Below are positions 23,808 through 37,336 of a stretch of DNA of 64,000 bases, one piece after another. The notes beneath the pieces were generated by a model. It searched no databases. It saw nothing but the letters and a program-made list of their open reading frames with translations, and was not told the DNA's origin. The position numbers were made by a program, and so were the translations under genes. The first letter of the stretch is position 1. Each line of letters opens with the position of its first letter. This stretch comes from Sipunculus nudus (Eukaryota > Annelida > Sipuncula > Golfingiida > Sipunculidae), in the NCBI GenBank assembly GCA_026874595.1, contig CM049315.1, positions 11,532,664 to 11,596,663 on the forward strand, read 5' to 3'.

Positions 23808-25239
23808 ATGTATGCGAAACATATGAAAAGTATATGAAATAGTATAAAAAAGTAATTAAACATAATTGGTAAAGAGAGTCTCTTAGCTTTGCTCCAGTTG
23901 ATTTGAAGGTTTATGCCTGTTCTAGAAAATTTAAAAATTATTTGAGACATGAATTGTCAAAAAGTACAGTCAGGCTTGTGAATACATGTTTCTTTTTTGA
24001 TTGGTGAAATAGGTTATGCAAAGATGTGTTTAATTAATAGAAAAATCCAATAAGACTGGCCATTTATTACTTGAGAAAAGTCAGATATTAAACTGAAGAG
24101 CATTAACACTGGTGCTGGGCCAATTGATCAGTTATAATTATCACTAATTGGTAATATTCTTTTATAATTGGTTAAATTGGTTGCATCTTTGCACATTTGA
24201 TTACAAACAATTATGTGTGCCCATGCAAAGATGTCTAGAAAAAAAATTAACCCTGAGGACACAAAATAGTGAACAGCATTATAACTTGATCTTGTCAATC
24301 GAATAAGTGTCAACCATCCCGACCGTTAGCTTTACCGTTACAGTAACATAGAAGATACAAAAATAATCCATTAATAATGGATCATCGGTTGTTTTATTTC
24401 TGTCAATTGTAAAACATGATTTTACAACCAATTCCTAATAAAATTTACACAAATTTTATAAATGCATAGTCTATTTGATGACTTTAGTGTCTATATTGTT
24501 GCCCAGCCATGTTCAGCTGTAGCCTTGTGTTTAATGATCATTTGAGAACATACCAAGTAAATGAGCTTAAATCATGTCTGGTCTTCATATTCAGGAAACA
24601 TTTAGAATTACATATAAATGTAGCTAGGAATTGTAACGAGAATAGCTGGGAATTTTAATAAGATAACTGATATCTAAAGTCTGTGTCTCAGTTAATAATT
24701 AAGTGACTTTGCAATGATAGCCCATCTTACATTAAGAAACCTTTCTATCATTACTAAACTTACTTAGAATATCAATTATCCAATGTAATATCAATCTGTA
24801 AAAAGGAAAGTGCTGTGTAATCATGGTTCTTTGTTGTCATTTAGAGTTGATTCTGAGCATACCATGTAAATATTTCTTCTGCCAGATGAAAGGTGAAAAT
24901 GTAGGAATCTGTGGTGGAGGTATTATATTGATGTTGTCTGGTGACCTCAAAGTCTGAACTTGTGTCACTTAAAGAATTATACCTATTTGTTCTGGCATAT
25001 TAAGTAGGGATGGTATATAGAATTTGTATTTTGTATAAAAAAACTTCAAGAGCACAAGTCACTTGGTCGGTCTTTCAGCACTGACTTTGGCTGTCAGTAA
25101 TGCATGGCCCAGTGGTAATTGTCTGTGAGAGCACACGACATCCTTACCTGTAGTGTATAATTTGGTCTTTAACCACGTGCAAAACTGCTTATTTAATCCT
25201 CTGACTCTTCAAGTTGATGTCGACTGATATTCACTCATT
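23808..25239. other. Intron-like sequence, nothing recognised
   Basis: AT-rich; no exon or repeat supported. Confidence 0.45.
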
Positions 25240-25289
25240 GCTTGACTATCAGTATCAAGTTTTTTAACCATTGTGTAATTACATAGATT

Positions 25290-25545
25290 GCCATGTTTAC
25301 GGAGCCGATCAAAGGCGACCTAATTCCGTCTCTGGGTCCACTCTATCACTGTGTCCCTCCCTTCCGTTACAACGACAACATCACAGAGCTAGTGAATAGT
25401 TAAGTCAGTGACCCCTGTCACCTTTGACTTCCGTAGCAATGTAGTCACAATAAAGGCCAGGTTAGTTTGATTAGTGGAAAGAACAAAATGTGAGCAGACA
25501 TAACGGCCGAGGGTTTCCAGCCGAGCAACTTATGAGTATAATTTA
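25290..25545. promoter_or_regulatory. CpG-retaining intronic block, candidate enhancer
   Basis: CpGs cluster here (GGAGCCGATC, AAGGCGACC, TTCCGTCTC, TTCCGTTACAACGAC, AACGGCCGAGG) inside CpG-poor intron. Visible motifs include ATCAAAG (TCF/LEF) near 25307. On the minus strand AGGTGA-CAG-GGGTCA near 25416-25432 is a nuclear-receptor direct repeat with three-base spacing. No open frame with splice sites spans it. CpG retention in a likely methylated gene body suggests constraint or hypomethylation. Confidence 0.3.
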
Positions 25546-28500
25546 CCTTGAAAAACAGCATGAGAAATATGTAATTACCTTGGTCTTATTGTACACATCA
25601 TAGAACTAATGGGCAGTGATGAATAACTGATAGCAGCAAGTGAAGTCATATAGAAAATAAATACTTTCATCTGTTTCAAAAGTAAATTTAATATTTTGTA
25701 AATTCATTGTAATATAACAAATTTTTAATTGTGTACATTTCCATCAAAATTGTAGAATGTGGCTATTTTCATTAATTTATGACTTGATGGATGTACAAAT
25801 TGTCATTATATAGTTAATTACTTTTGTTTTCATATTTATAGATCTTATTATCATTTATTATACATTGGCTTCGGAACATAAAAATTATTGCCAACAGCAC
25901 TAGACTTAAAACTACAACTGATCAGTACTGTAACACTTACCAGTTGTGTATCAACTTGTTCTATATAAATAACACAGTTAACATGTACCAGGGGTATTAA
26001 TGTCATTGACCAACAATCTGCGGACTTTGTTACTTGTATTAGTTGTAAATAATATAACACCACTACCCCATGAAGATTAAAAAGAATTAAAACGACAAAT
26101 GTTGCCTGGTTTTTGTTATGCAAGATGAACACATTTGAGCTCCACATGTGGGGTTTATGAGGTGAGGAGCGAAACAAGAATAAATTCAGGAAAACTGTTT
26201 TGGACTTTTCAAGGTAAAATATAAATATACATTATTATGAAACATTAATTTCCCTAAAAAATCTCAAAGTGTAACTATTCAATGAATATTAATGGATATC
26301 AAAACTTTTCCTTCTTACACAAATACTGTGTAGGATTTTAAAAAAGCTTTTCATATTGATATCAGATAACCTTCTGGGGAACATTGGTACCATGAAACAT
26401 TGGTGCCAGGGAACACAGACCTGGTTGCTCCCCCACTTAAATTTATTTTATAAATTTTTACTAAAATTTTATATTTTTTTTCACATTCATTGAGTCATAA
26501 ATGTTATACATCAGCTGTTCAATCTTGCCATAAATTAACAGAACTATATGTCTTTGAAATCTCAAACCCCTGGTTGCATTATTCTATAAATAAAACTTTA
26601 TTCATTTGGTTTGGTTATACAGGAAAAAGTCTAAGTTTATTCTCAAGACCTGTATTTTTATTGCCAATTCACAAAAAGAGGATGATCAGATTTGTTTTTC
26701 CTGGTCCTGTCCGTCTTCACAACGAGTAAATAATAATTGCAGTGAGTAATATGTTTGATGTCCAGGCCAGGCTTTGTTTTTCCTGGTGTTCTGATGGGCT
26801 GTAAAACCACCCAGTAAACACTCCGTGTCAGCAGCTGGCCCCAGTGCTGGGCATCTGGTGATAATAGGCTCATCTCTGTAAACTTAACTACATAAATGGT
26901 GATAGATTGTACCGGAGGACAGCATGTCACGTGGTAGTGTGTGACAATGGCATACGCAAGATTTAAATCAGGTACCGTACATTGGCTAAATTATTATTTT
27001 TATTTATTTATTTTCATGACCCTTGACCCCATATCCAGCCTTTCTCATTTAAGTATTTCAAATTTGTAGATGCATGTATCTCACTATCTGCTCATTTAAA
27101 AAAAAAAATGGAGAATCTTTATCAATAGATACCCTAGTTAAGCCACTGAACATCCAAGCAAGTATTTCTTAAATTTCCTATAAAGAAAAGTATATTATTA
27201 TGACTGAATATGTGTGTGTTTATATGTGATTCTTGCAAATATTCCTAGGGGAGGCATATTCTGTAAAGAAAACAGTTTACTGTTACTACATGACATATTC
27301 ATGTTGAGTACTTTGTGCAGTAATGGCCTTTGATTTGCATGTATACTTAACATGTATTTGTTGCACACATATATTATAAATAAAATAGAGGGTATTATGT
27401 ATTTTAACTTCTCAGTGGTTGTTATATTTAGCTTTTGATGCTCATATCCATGGGATTTTTTACAGGTTGAGTATGTATTTATAACTGTAAATATATTTAA
27501 ATGCTTCCTAGTAGACACATATTATCACCACATGTAAAGTGTTTGTCAAACCAGAAACTGTTCAAGTAACCATGTAGCAGGGCAAGGAATGTGACCTAGC
27601 TGATGATATCAGGCATTTCTAACTTTCATCTACCTGCAATAGATGAATACAAATATAATTATAAAAACAAGCTTGTGGATAAAATCAGCTGTTCTTGTTT
27701 GTTTAGTATAATCCAGGAAGTCATGTGACCTCATTAGTCTGCTTAGTTTATTAAAATAATTTACTCAAATTAAGTCTAAAAATAATATATACTTGTATCA
27801 GATATAATGAAAAAAAAACTCCACTAAGGGGACCCCTATGGAACTGCCCCTTTATACAGATCTATATCAAAATTTATTCAGGTCTGCCATAATCTTTGGT
27901 TTTGTGGCAATTGTTTATCAGTGGTTTTTGTGTCACCCTGCAAACAAAAAAAAAACAAACAAACTAACACAGGTGACAACATATCCTCCTAACCTGTACA
28001 ATCAAAATGATATTTTAATGACTTGACATCTGAGTTAGTAAAATTCAACTAATAGTTGGAAACCTATTGCAATATACTAATTCATTTATTTTTAAATCAG
28101 AGAAGTCTTTCCTTTGTTAATAAATATTTATTCAGAGCCTCTTTGGCTCATCTTGTCTCCTAATTTAAACTCCAGCAATGTTATGTAACACAAATATCAG
28201 GTAAACAGCAGGAGCTGTGTCTGTTGTGCTGAATGTTGGATGAAATAGGCCAAAAAATAAAAGGTATGGTTCTCATGCAGGCACCACGTGCTTCAATTTT
28301 AACCCCCTGCATCAAACATTTTGATTTTGATTTTCAATAAAAAATTTATCAATTTTGAGCTCCAGACACTGGAACATTTCTTTCAAGAAGATAAAACAAT
28401 ATAATTTTGAAAAGATTTCCTTTGCTTTGTAGTGCTTTTACCTGTTTAGCAAAAAAAATCTGTTATTATCATGCTTTTCCCTGATTATATGACATTTTTA

Positions 28501-29019
28501 TCGAGACATTAAAAAAAATGTAAAAAAAAAATTCACCCACCCACACTTTAGCTTCTAGCACTGATTTCTGAAAAACTAACTAATATGATTTCATTTGCAG
28601 TGGTTACCTTTGGACTGTGAAGTGTAATATCACATTACCAGTTTAGAGACATTTAGGGCCAAAATGATGTGAAGGGTGTAGACAGGAATGATAGGAAGCA
28701 GCCCAATAGACCAAATCCAGTTGGACAGCACCCATTTCATATTTAGACACATATTGTAATTGTACACAAAGCACCAATGACTGTGACAGACAGAATACAA
28801 TGAAAACATGGCTGAGGCTTGCTAGGTAACCTGTAGGGTGAATAAATCTGGTACATGACTGCTTCTCGGGGACAGCCGATCCTGTCTAGTGAACAATGTC
28901 TCAGGTTCTTTAATTTTTCTTTGTGTGCATAAATATTCAACTTTTGATATGCAACAAGAAAACAGTCAAGGCATATATTGTATGCATTAGAAAGAACTTT
29001 CTATTTTTATTTTTATGTG
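25546..29019. other. Intron-like sequence, nothing firmly recognised
   Basis: Mostly AT-rich. A moderately GC-richer patch at about 26750-26940 includes CAGCAGCTGGCCCC and has no supported coding frame. The minus-strand ORFs at 25851-26177 and 27198-27518 lack splice sites and family resemblance. Confidence 0.4.
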
Positions 29020-29515
29020 CCGGTCTATGTGGGAAGTATTATGGTATACCTTGGTCTGTCCATCCATTAACTTTTAGTGGCGCTGTGATAACCAGAGCTT
29101 TGATGGATTTTCACAAAACTAACCATAACTACTTACCAATAGATCATCTGGCCCAAGTTTGATTATGGGCAAATTCATAGATATTTAATATGGTCAGACA
29201 TGTCACTAGACTTCTTTGTGGTTTCACCGCAGTAACTCACCAGGAACATGGTGGATTTTGATAAAACTCAACAGAAATATTAATCCATATAATATTATTG
29301 CTAAGTTCAATTTCCAGCAATATCCATGTATATTTAATGAGATCAGCGTCCACCCAACTTCCCAACTGATGACTTACCAAAAATCTGAAGGATTTTCATG
29401 AAACTCATGAATATGAACCAATTTAATTTCTCACCTGAATTACATTCTCAGCAAAATTCACACATATTTAACATTGTCAGAGGTCACAAGATATGCAGTG
29501 CTCTTGTTACATTAA
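29020..29515 (+). mobile_element. Dispersed repeat with internal ~120-bp modules
   Basis: Phrases like ATGGATTTTCACAAAACTAA, GTGGATTTTGATAAAACTC and AAGGATTTTCATGAAACTC recur at spacings of about 120-160 bp, each followed by a CACATATTTAA-like or equivalent segment. The block ends AGTGCTCTTGTT near 29496-29507, like the remnant ending at 20992. This looks like a non-autonomous element with duplicated modules, related in end structure to the Helentron-like family but distinct in sequence. Confidence 0.45.
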
Positions 29516-30689
29516 GATATGTGAAGATATGAGGATCACTATATTATTAGGTAGTTGCTTATTAAAGATGAAAATTTCATAATGTAAGTTGCATAGCACA
29601 CTCCCTTCTATTTAAAAGATTTCTCCTAGCTTCAAGAGCACACCCTTGGTTCCTGGAGCACCCGGCCCATCAGACATCCTTGTTTTCAAATGCATGAACC
29701 CCTTCCTGCTTTCAAATCCTGTATTGTACATCAGTTAATGCTACCCACATCATGTTCAAATATGCAAAAGTACAAGTAATATTGACAGTTCTTTTGTAAA
29801 GGAGGATATATATCATAGTTAAGGAGGGATAAAATCTACAGAATTTATAGACAGGCATATGCAGGGTGTCGATAGCTTATCATTCAGGATACAAAACGCT
29901 AATAATCTGATATAAACCCGCATCCAATACTTGTGTGTCACCGGAACTTTATGAAGAGTGGACATATCAGGCTAGCTATGAGTGTCATCAGCCTGGCCCT
30001 AAAATACTCATTCTGATGTCACTTCATAGAGAATATTATCAAGATATATCTTTTGGTATATCTGAGGTTTTAGGTGAAGATATAAAATAATGTTTTGCAC
30101 ATGACAAGTTAAAGTGCTAACTGAAAGTGGACTAACCAATATATAGGCCACCCCTATGGTAAAGTAGGCTGCCCTTGGTCAGGGTTAAAACTTCACTTGC
30201 AGCCCACATCTAAGCTGGCACTTAGTCATATCACTATGATGTGCTAATGAGCTAAATGTTAATCAGTATAAGGGAAATATTTTTATAGTACCCCACACAA
30301 TTATTTAGCTCTTGAATAATCACATTCAACCTCAGACAAGCAGTATAGGTTTTTGGCTTGGTAATAACAACCATTCAAAATTTGGACAGACCTTTTGGGC
30401 ATTTGATCAATGATTGTTTAAAACTTGAATTGCTCTGTTGTTTTATATTATCTTTGATAGAAATCTAAATCTAATTATTGCAAGTAAAGATACAAACCTG
30501 TTCTGGGTTAGACTCTCCAGCATGTATGGCTTGTCTCCAAATCATTCTGTCCCACTGCATGGCTTCTCCAGGGTCAAGTCTAAGCTACCTAAGATCTCTC
30601 TAACTTTATCCCATCATCAGACAGTAAAACTCCTCTAATTCTACTGATAGGTTAAGGTTTTGATAACAGTCTAATTAATAGACAGTGCA
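29516..30689. other. Intron-like sequence, nothing recognised
   Basis: AT-rich; the short plus-strand ORF 30438-30638 has no support. Confidence 0.45.
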
Positions 30690-30917
30690 GTTTCATCTTA
30701 CCATACCGTTTTCTGTCAGGGTCTGTTTGGTCTGTTCATTTTTGCAAAGTCTTCCACCTGAGTATATGGTCCCCTGGAACCACTGCCCATTCTCTCCTAG
30801 GTGGAGGAGGTGCACCATTGTGATTAAGCCCTTGACTGGGGTCCTACTTAGCAGGACCTGAACCCATGTCACATGTACACATGTCCAGAGCCCTTACCAT
30901 TACACCGCCTCCCTCCA
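30690..30917 (-). mobile_element. tRNA-derived SINE, family 2
   Basis: On the minus strand GGCGGTGTAATGGTAAGGG gives a tRNA-like box A (plus-strand about 30892-30908), and GGGTTCAGGTCC (30854-30865) is box B. The body has CTCCACCTAGGAGAGAATGG, matching CTCCACCCAGGAGTAAATG in the plus-strand SINE at 38115. The tail is unrelated to family 1. The 3' boundary is approximate. Confidence 0.62.
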
Positions 30918-31157
30918 TATTCTAGCATTTAATGAACTTAAAAAAGATTTTTCTCAAATTTTATGCATTTCTGTGTAAATGTATGTTTGTGATTGCATTA
31001 AAACTGTTACTTTTAAAATGGTCCAGTTTAAATTTATCAAACAGTTGAGCTTGGGGGGGATGTTGGGGGTGCTCTTGTATTGTTCTTTTGGATTGTGGAG
31101 TAATAAATGTAAGAACTAGATTTAATGTATTCATAAGCATTTTAAAATCAAATTAAA

Positions 31158-31196
31158 GGACCTTTACTTTTTAACCATTATTAAAAAGTAAAAGGT
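31158..31196. repeat. AT-rich hairpin
   Basis: ACCTTTACTTTTTAA and TTAAAAAGTAAAAGGT pair almost perfectly across a short loop (CCATTA). No terminator-like or miRNA-like role can be claimed; the stem is too short for a typical animal miRNA precursor. Confidence 0.5.
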
Positions 31197-32600
31197 GCAT
31201 ACAGTTTATTGTTTGAGATGAAAATAGAAGCATATTGAATGAAAACGCTCAAATTTCTAGGATCAAAATATGTGATGATGACATGTCAGTAAATGAAAAG
31301 TCCCAAGCCCTAGCATAGACAGTGGTAGAGAAAGGCTACTTATGATGTCATTGTTTATCAGGTCAGGGCTGGACGGAACAGAAAAAAAGGATGATAGGAC
31401 TGCTTTACAAATCTGAACAGATGCTAAATATATCATGGGGAAAATGTCATGCTTGGTGCTATTTTCAGTGTTGCTGCCATTGTTGTTTCCTTATTAAAGA
31501 CTCTGGTACATCTCTAATTGGTATGAAGTAATGGTATCAAATCACTGTGTTTACATGACCCATTTCTATCTGTACCATGCTGTGTCCGCAATATTCTTGT
31601 CAGTGCCTGTAATATGCAGATTGTTCAACATCAACATGTCAATTATTGAATATTTGCGGTAATCCGTAGAGTTGTTGATAATATGCTCTCCTGTTTGTCA
31701 TACTCCAGTTGAAATAATTAATTCATCGTGACATGTCGTCAGAATTAACAACAACTAGTGAATATGGTGATTGAAAGACCTTTGAAGTTTTTTCATGTCT
31801 GCTTCTGTTTGCTCCAACAGAAGACAAAGATGAGACACGTTGGTGATGGAGCTGAGCTTTGTGATCTTACATGATTTTATGCTATAATGGGCATGCCACA
31901 AACATACATAACAAGGGGGAGGAGATGATATATTTTTCTCTGTCTCGCCACAGAATTAGACAGTGCCACTGATTGAAATCCGTATCATCATATGATCTGT
32001 TATGCTCCACCCATAACAAGACCCTGTAAACCAAAAATAAGTATTGACCACAGAGCCTTGTATTCACTTTAGTGCTGCATAAATTGACCATTTATGTACT
32101 TAAAAATAAATATTGTGATTTTTTTCCCTGGCACATTTTTGTCTTCTTATTTTCTTGTGATTATCTACCAGTGCAATCTTGTTTTAGGAGTTTTTTTCCT
32201 ATTACCTTTTTGGGGGGATTTTCCCCTTTTATTGTTATAAATTTGAGTTTTTAATGTAAATCATCATTTACATATTATTACAAAAATTATCAAGGTTTAA
32301 TCTCCATTCATGCTTAATATTGGAAAAACTCATAGAAGTATATTAGCATTGTTTTTCTTAATGAGCCAGTAAAGGTGCGTTCCATACCAGGGTGTAGATT
32401 TAAGTGGTGATACACTGAGCCATTCAGCATGTTCACTGTGCAGTACTAGAAACTGGCAGAAAAAGGACATGCAAAGAGGCCATTTATTGACCTTAGCTGC
32501 ATTATGTAACAGGTACAAAAATGAAATATTCATGCGAGAAGTCTATGAGAGGATGGAGTCCAGGTCACCAATCTAAAGCCTGCTCGTTACGCTTACTGGT
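31197..32600. other. Intron-like sequence upstream of exon 1B
   Basis: AT-rich with some homeobox-core TAATTAAT motifs near 31717. No exon is supported. Confidence 0.4.
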
Positions 32601-32639
32601 TCTAAACAATATCTGTGCAACTTGCACAAACGCCATGGT

Positions 32640-33380
32640 CTTATCAGTTTATCTTGATACTCAGTCTTGCCTTTCATCATAAAACACTCCTGACCCCTGT
32701 GTGGAACTCCAGACAAGAGAACATCACGAGAAGCCTCTCATTGATTATGTATGCATGAGGAGTTAGACTGATAACACAGTGTTGAAGCATTCAAACTCCC
32801 AAAGAGCCAGACAGCCAAGGGAAGACGTTTTTTATCTCATCTAGCTTTACTCTCAGGCATTTGGGCATAAACCAGGTGGACCTCAGGAACGGTTCATTGA
32901 TTTGCCATCGCTGGTGCGTGATCGCCGGCCCCTCAGTGTTGTGTGAGGGACTGCCGTTTGCCATCACAGCTATTCACCTGTAGGAGAGCAGCAAGGTACG
33001 CAATTAGTTGCCGAGCAGCAGCATCAACGCATCACCTGTGACAAGGGAACTAGCAGATTGCTCACTTGTAAACCAAAAGCCTCGATCAGTGGATGATATG
33101 AGAACCAGCAGACCAGACCCTCAGCACCACTGATTGATGAGAAGACGTCTGCAGCAAATGATCCTGTGGTCAAATATTTATTAATTGAAAGAAAACTTAA
33201 GTAAGACACAAACTGTGAGTCTGGATAACATTAAGGAGAGAACAACAAAAATCAGAATCCTGTTGGCACAAATCATTTTGCTTCATACTGAAGTAGAAAA
33301 TTACCTGCACACAGAGAGTGTGATTCTGGAGAGAAATACCTGATTTTCTGGGGACTGATTCAAAGATTAAAGTATTCAAA
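32640..33380 (+). promoter_or_regulatory. Promoter/5' leader region of exon 1B
   Basis: From about 32680 the sequence becomes GC-richer and CpG-retaining (for example about 32888-32935, GGTGCGTGATCGCCGGCCCC), then leads without interruption into the ATG at 33381. TGA at 33321-33323 is in frame with that ATG, so the leader is untranslated. The start site is not visible and no clear TATA box was found; part of the leader may be spliced. Confidence 0.45.
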
Positions 33381-33459
33381 ATGATGGCCTGTCATGCCTG
33401 GATGTACCGGCCAGTGACCACCAACGAAAGCCTCTGGAGAAACTGGGGCTGGATGCAAG
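33381..33459 (+). CDS. First coding exon 1B of unrecognised plus-strand gene
   Basis: The exon starts ATGATGG with A at -3 and has an in-frame stop 60 bases upstream, so this is the first possible Met. It encodes 26 codons plus one base: MMACHAWMYRP, then VTTNESLWRNWGWMQ. The splice donor is CAAG|GTATCT at 33460. It ends in phase 1, and exon 2 at 61793 starts in the complementary phase, completing the junction codon as GAT (Asp). The peptide is rich in Trp and Met and low in repeats; there is no hydrophobic run long enough for a signal peptide or membrane helix. Higher GC than the surrounding intron supports it. I do not recognise the family. A distinctive short N-terminus on its own promoter fits an alternative first exon of a larger gene. 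Exons between this and exon 2 cannot be excluded. Confidence 0.6.
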
Positions 33460-36095
33460 GTATCTTTTAATTGCCATTTATCAGGATGTTGTCTCTGTAG
33501 CTGTAAATATATACACCTGTTTGTGTTCATGTGTATGTATGTTTTTTGAGGATTTTCCCATCACCCTGCCTTAAAATGGCAACTCTCATTTGATATTAAA
33601 AAAATTGATAATTTTAATCATTTTAATTATTTTCTTAATTATTTAAAAATTATTGTTTGTTTGCTAAGTGTTGCATTCCATAATTTTATATGTATATATA
33701 TTAAGTGAATCTGTGATTTATGCAGATCTGAGAAATAAACAATGATTCCAGAAGCATTGATATATTCACACATTAGTATTTCATAAAATTGTGATATATA
33801 TGATATTTAGATGAAAAGTTAAATAATTAATAATGTAAAATTATGAATCCTGTCTTATTTTCCTTGAAGGTTTTGTCAGATTAAAAAACACAGTACTAGC
33901 AGTTAAAAAAAAAAAATCAGCTCCAATTAATAAATGAATGAGAAAAACAAAAGTATTCTAAAATGTACTTGTATCTTTTTTAGATAAAATGTCTGGTTAT
34001 TATACAATTTTACAACTAAGAAGGGTCCAGTTAATAAATGGGAACCTCTGTATGCACATTTTATCATAACATATTGTATTATAAAACAACACATACTATG
34101 TTACTATGTGCATCTTGAAGTATAATTAAATAATATAATTCATTTAATTAATTCCTGATAATAATATATTACTTTATACATATGAGGAGTCTATAATTAT
34201 AAGATATCTATTCTTTTAATTATTGTACAGAATTTTGTTAATAATTCAAGGGATGTCAATATGATATGAAATATAGTGTTGAATTTTTAGAATGTTAAGA
34301 ACAATGTATCCTTTGTCAATCCTCAACCAGTTTAATTGTCCAGTGGTCATTTTCTGGTTAGAGCTAGGCTTAATTCTTTCAGGCATGTGAAAAAAAGTTA
34401 AGTGTTATCATTTTATATAATGGTGGATTGTAGTCTGGGTAAGTAAAGAAGAAATCTGGTCAAGTGGAGCACAGGTATGATGTGTGTACACCTGTCTTGG
34501 AATTTCTAATGGTCGATACGTCAGCATCTTCATTATGTTAAAACACCTGTTCCCCAGAACAACACTATTGAATAAGAATACATGCCGAGACCTTCAATCA
34601 GTGCACAAAGTTAAAGACCACCGTCTGAAATTCTTTGTGAAAGGTTACCTCAGTATCACAATTTACCAGAAAATAAATTGGGTGTAAGGTTTGATACATC
34701 TTTTATAATTCATACTAGAATGGAGATATACTGTTGCTTCTTAATTATTTGTATTGTTGAGATATTTGTTGGAATTTCTTCAGCTCTCATGATGATATTA
34801 AGCTGATAATTAAAATATATTTATTGAAATATATTTGTAAGATCAGGTTTGGCTGATGACTCCATGTTCTTTCATTCTCTTGCAATTTTTTTGTTATAGA
34901 TTTGTATTTATGTTGAAATACCAAATTACTTATAATAAAGTACAAATCCTCAGTACCATGTTCAAAATTGTTAAGTTTTGCATTATTTTATATCTGAAGG
35001 ACCACTGGCCATATTTGCCAGTGAGGTAAGGCATACAGTAAAAAATTTCTTTGTTCTTTATTTCATTAGTAAAAGCCAGAGCTTGATAGAGTATGGGTTA
35101 GTTTTCGTTGTCTGATAATTGGACAGATACAAAATAAAGAGAAACATTAAATTTTAACCATTCTGTATCTGTATCATTTGCTTTCAAGAGCATTGTGTGC
35201 ATGAATTAGAAGACAGTGATAAATATGGACATGCTGTAGTAACACCTGACATACTATGAACTAAATCAGATATTATTTAATTTCGTGTTCATGAAAGGAT
35301 TGGAGAAAATTAACACATATTTTAAATTATTTTTAAAATATTTTTTGTATCACTGTTTGGTAATGGGGATAACTGAATTTGGATATAAACTAAAAACCTA
35401 TCTATGCTTGAACAAGATTTCTTCAAACTAGTATAACAAATTTAACAGTTGCCATGAAATCATACATTCTTTATCAGTGAATATTATTTGATATAATTTG
35501 CAGTTATTTATTTCTTAATCTTAGTGTCACATGTACTTTGCATGGTTATATGCAATATTATGCTATATGATTTAAATTAAATTTATTTTTAATAGGTTTT
35601 TGGTTTAATTGTTAACAAAGATTGTAATTTTTAGAGGTTTTGCATGAATTGTTAATAAAGGTTGTCAGTATATTTTTCAAATGAGTCACTATGGCAGTTT
35701 GTTTTCAAGTTTTCAGTGAAGTATTTAACAAAATTAATTGGATTTATTGTCTCCTTGCAAAACAAATATTTTGACACATATTTGGTAAATAGATTGAAAC
35801 AAAGTAAGTTTTGTTGTTGTTTTTTAAGTAATCATTGTGTGATAAAAGTTTGGTTTGTCATCATTCATTGTAATCATTTTAATAACTACTGGTGCACTCC
35901 AGGTCAGAGGTCACAATGAAACCATACTCTTATATGGTTACTGTAGAAAACTACCTGCCCTGCACATTTAATAAATTGAAGAAATTGACATACACAAGAG
36001 GATGGAAGAATCACGTAAAAGATACAGAAAAGATATGTTAATAAAATTAATGACCAATATATATCACTTCAAATTTCAAACCTACATGTACATTA
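33460..36095. other. Intron 1B, first part
   Basis: Very AT-rich after the donor at 33460. No exon or mobile element is recognised; the ORFs 34484-34687 and 35662-35919 lack splice or sequence support. Confidence 0.5.
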
Positions 36096-36662
36096 GAACC
36101 CAGAGCTGAGTTAGCCACGTACACAAATGTAACTGGCTTGTACAACGAGTTGGCTGACTTAGTAGTAAGCTGAGTTTTGTGGCTCGACTAGGCCTGCAAA
36201 ATGTCGGCTGGTTAAAACTGACCTGAAAGCCTATTCATTTGACCATATTACAAAGTAACATTTTATGTTACAAAGAATCTGTTCTATTAAAACAAGTCAT
36301 CTACATTGCATGTGACATATTGCATCCATTTTACATTTAACTAGTTTGTGATAGAATATGGAGTATAGTTTATCCTTGTAGTTTCATAAGCCAACATTTT
36401 TATATTTAAACAATCACATCGTTTCCTTTCAGTGACAATTAAGAAACAAAGGAAAAAACAATCCTGAACATTTGTTTTGGGCATTTTTAATTAAAAAAGA
36501 TTGATCTTTTTTTATTATTTTTTCTCAAGCCAAACTGAACTGCACAAATTTGGCTCACTTTAGCTCAATGAAATATTGGCGTCACCTCCTGATAAAATTG
36601 GCTGGCTCAGCTTAATCTTAACTCAGCTGGCGGAGGCGCAAAATGGTGGTGGCGCTGGGCTC
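36096..36662. mobile_element. MITE with TA target duplication (mariner-like)
   Basis: The left end is GAACCCAGAGC, and the right end, reverse-complemented, is GAGCCCAGCGC (9 of 11 identical). TA lies immediately outside both ends (36094-36095 and 36663-36664). Weaker inverted similarity continues inside (CTGAGTTAGCC / CTGAGTTAAG, GGCTGACT / GCTGAGCCAGCC). At 567 bp with no transposase, it is a non-autonomous element; the TA duplication suggests the Tc1/mariner superfamily. Confidence 0.5.
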
Positions 36663-36664
36663 TA

Positions 36665-37336
36665 ATATACTTAATAGTGAGTGCAGGTATTTACAAAATG
36701 TGTGACATTATTGGAGTTTGATTTCTCAGTAGCATCTATTTGTCTTATAGAGATATGGTGGTAATAGATGATTCTGAAATCAGAGTTATTTTGAGGTCTT
36801 TTCATATATAGAAATAAAAAAATTTCATTCCATGAATCTTTGACATTCACAAAAACAAGAATGATCATATCAAAACTTAAGTATGTTACAGCTAGCCCTA
36901 AAAAAGAATACAGCACTACTAACAGTAAAACATTTATCGATTTAAAAAACCACATTACATGTCACATAAAAAATTTAATTATTTTACTGCTGTGTGTAAA
37001 ACCTAACACTTCACATAATTTCTTTTGTGTCCTAGAATTACATTTTATTCCCTGGCTTTAAGTGGGGATCACTCGGGATGACTAAAGCACTAGTAGGGCA
37101 TGTCCTTCCATGTGTGCATCCATTCACTTGTGAATATATATTTCTGGATGAATTTTTTACAAATTCAAAATTATTTTCTCATTTTAGGAGCATCTTAAGG
37201 TTGTTATATTTGCAATGACCTTCGATCCACTGTATATATACCACCTTTCAATATATGTCATGTGATCAGTTTTGAAATTTGATTTTCACCTACATAAGAG
37301 GAAAAAAGAGCCTCAGTATCCTTGCATAGAAAACTT
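36665..37336. other. Intron-like sequence, nothing recognised
   Basis: AT-rich. Overlapping ORFs on both strands near 36671-37061 are unsupported. Confidence 0.45.

Noticed and set aside
31158-31196. microRNA precursor
   Set aside because: The stem is only about 15 bp, almost pure A/T with a tiny loop; too short for an animal pre-miRNA.
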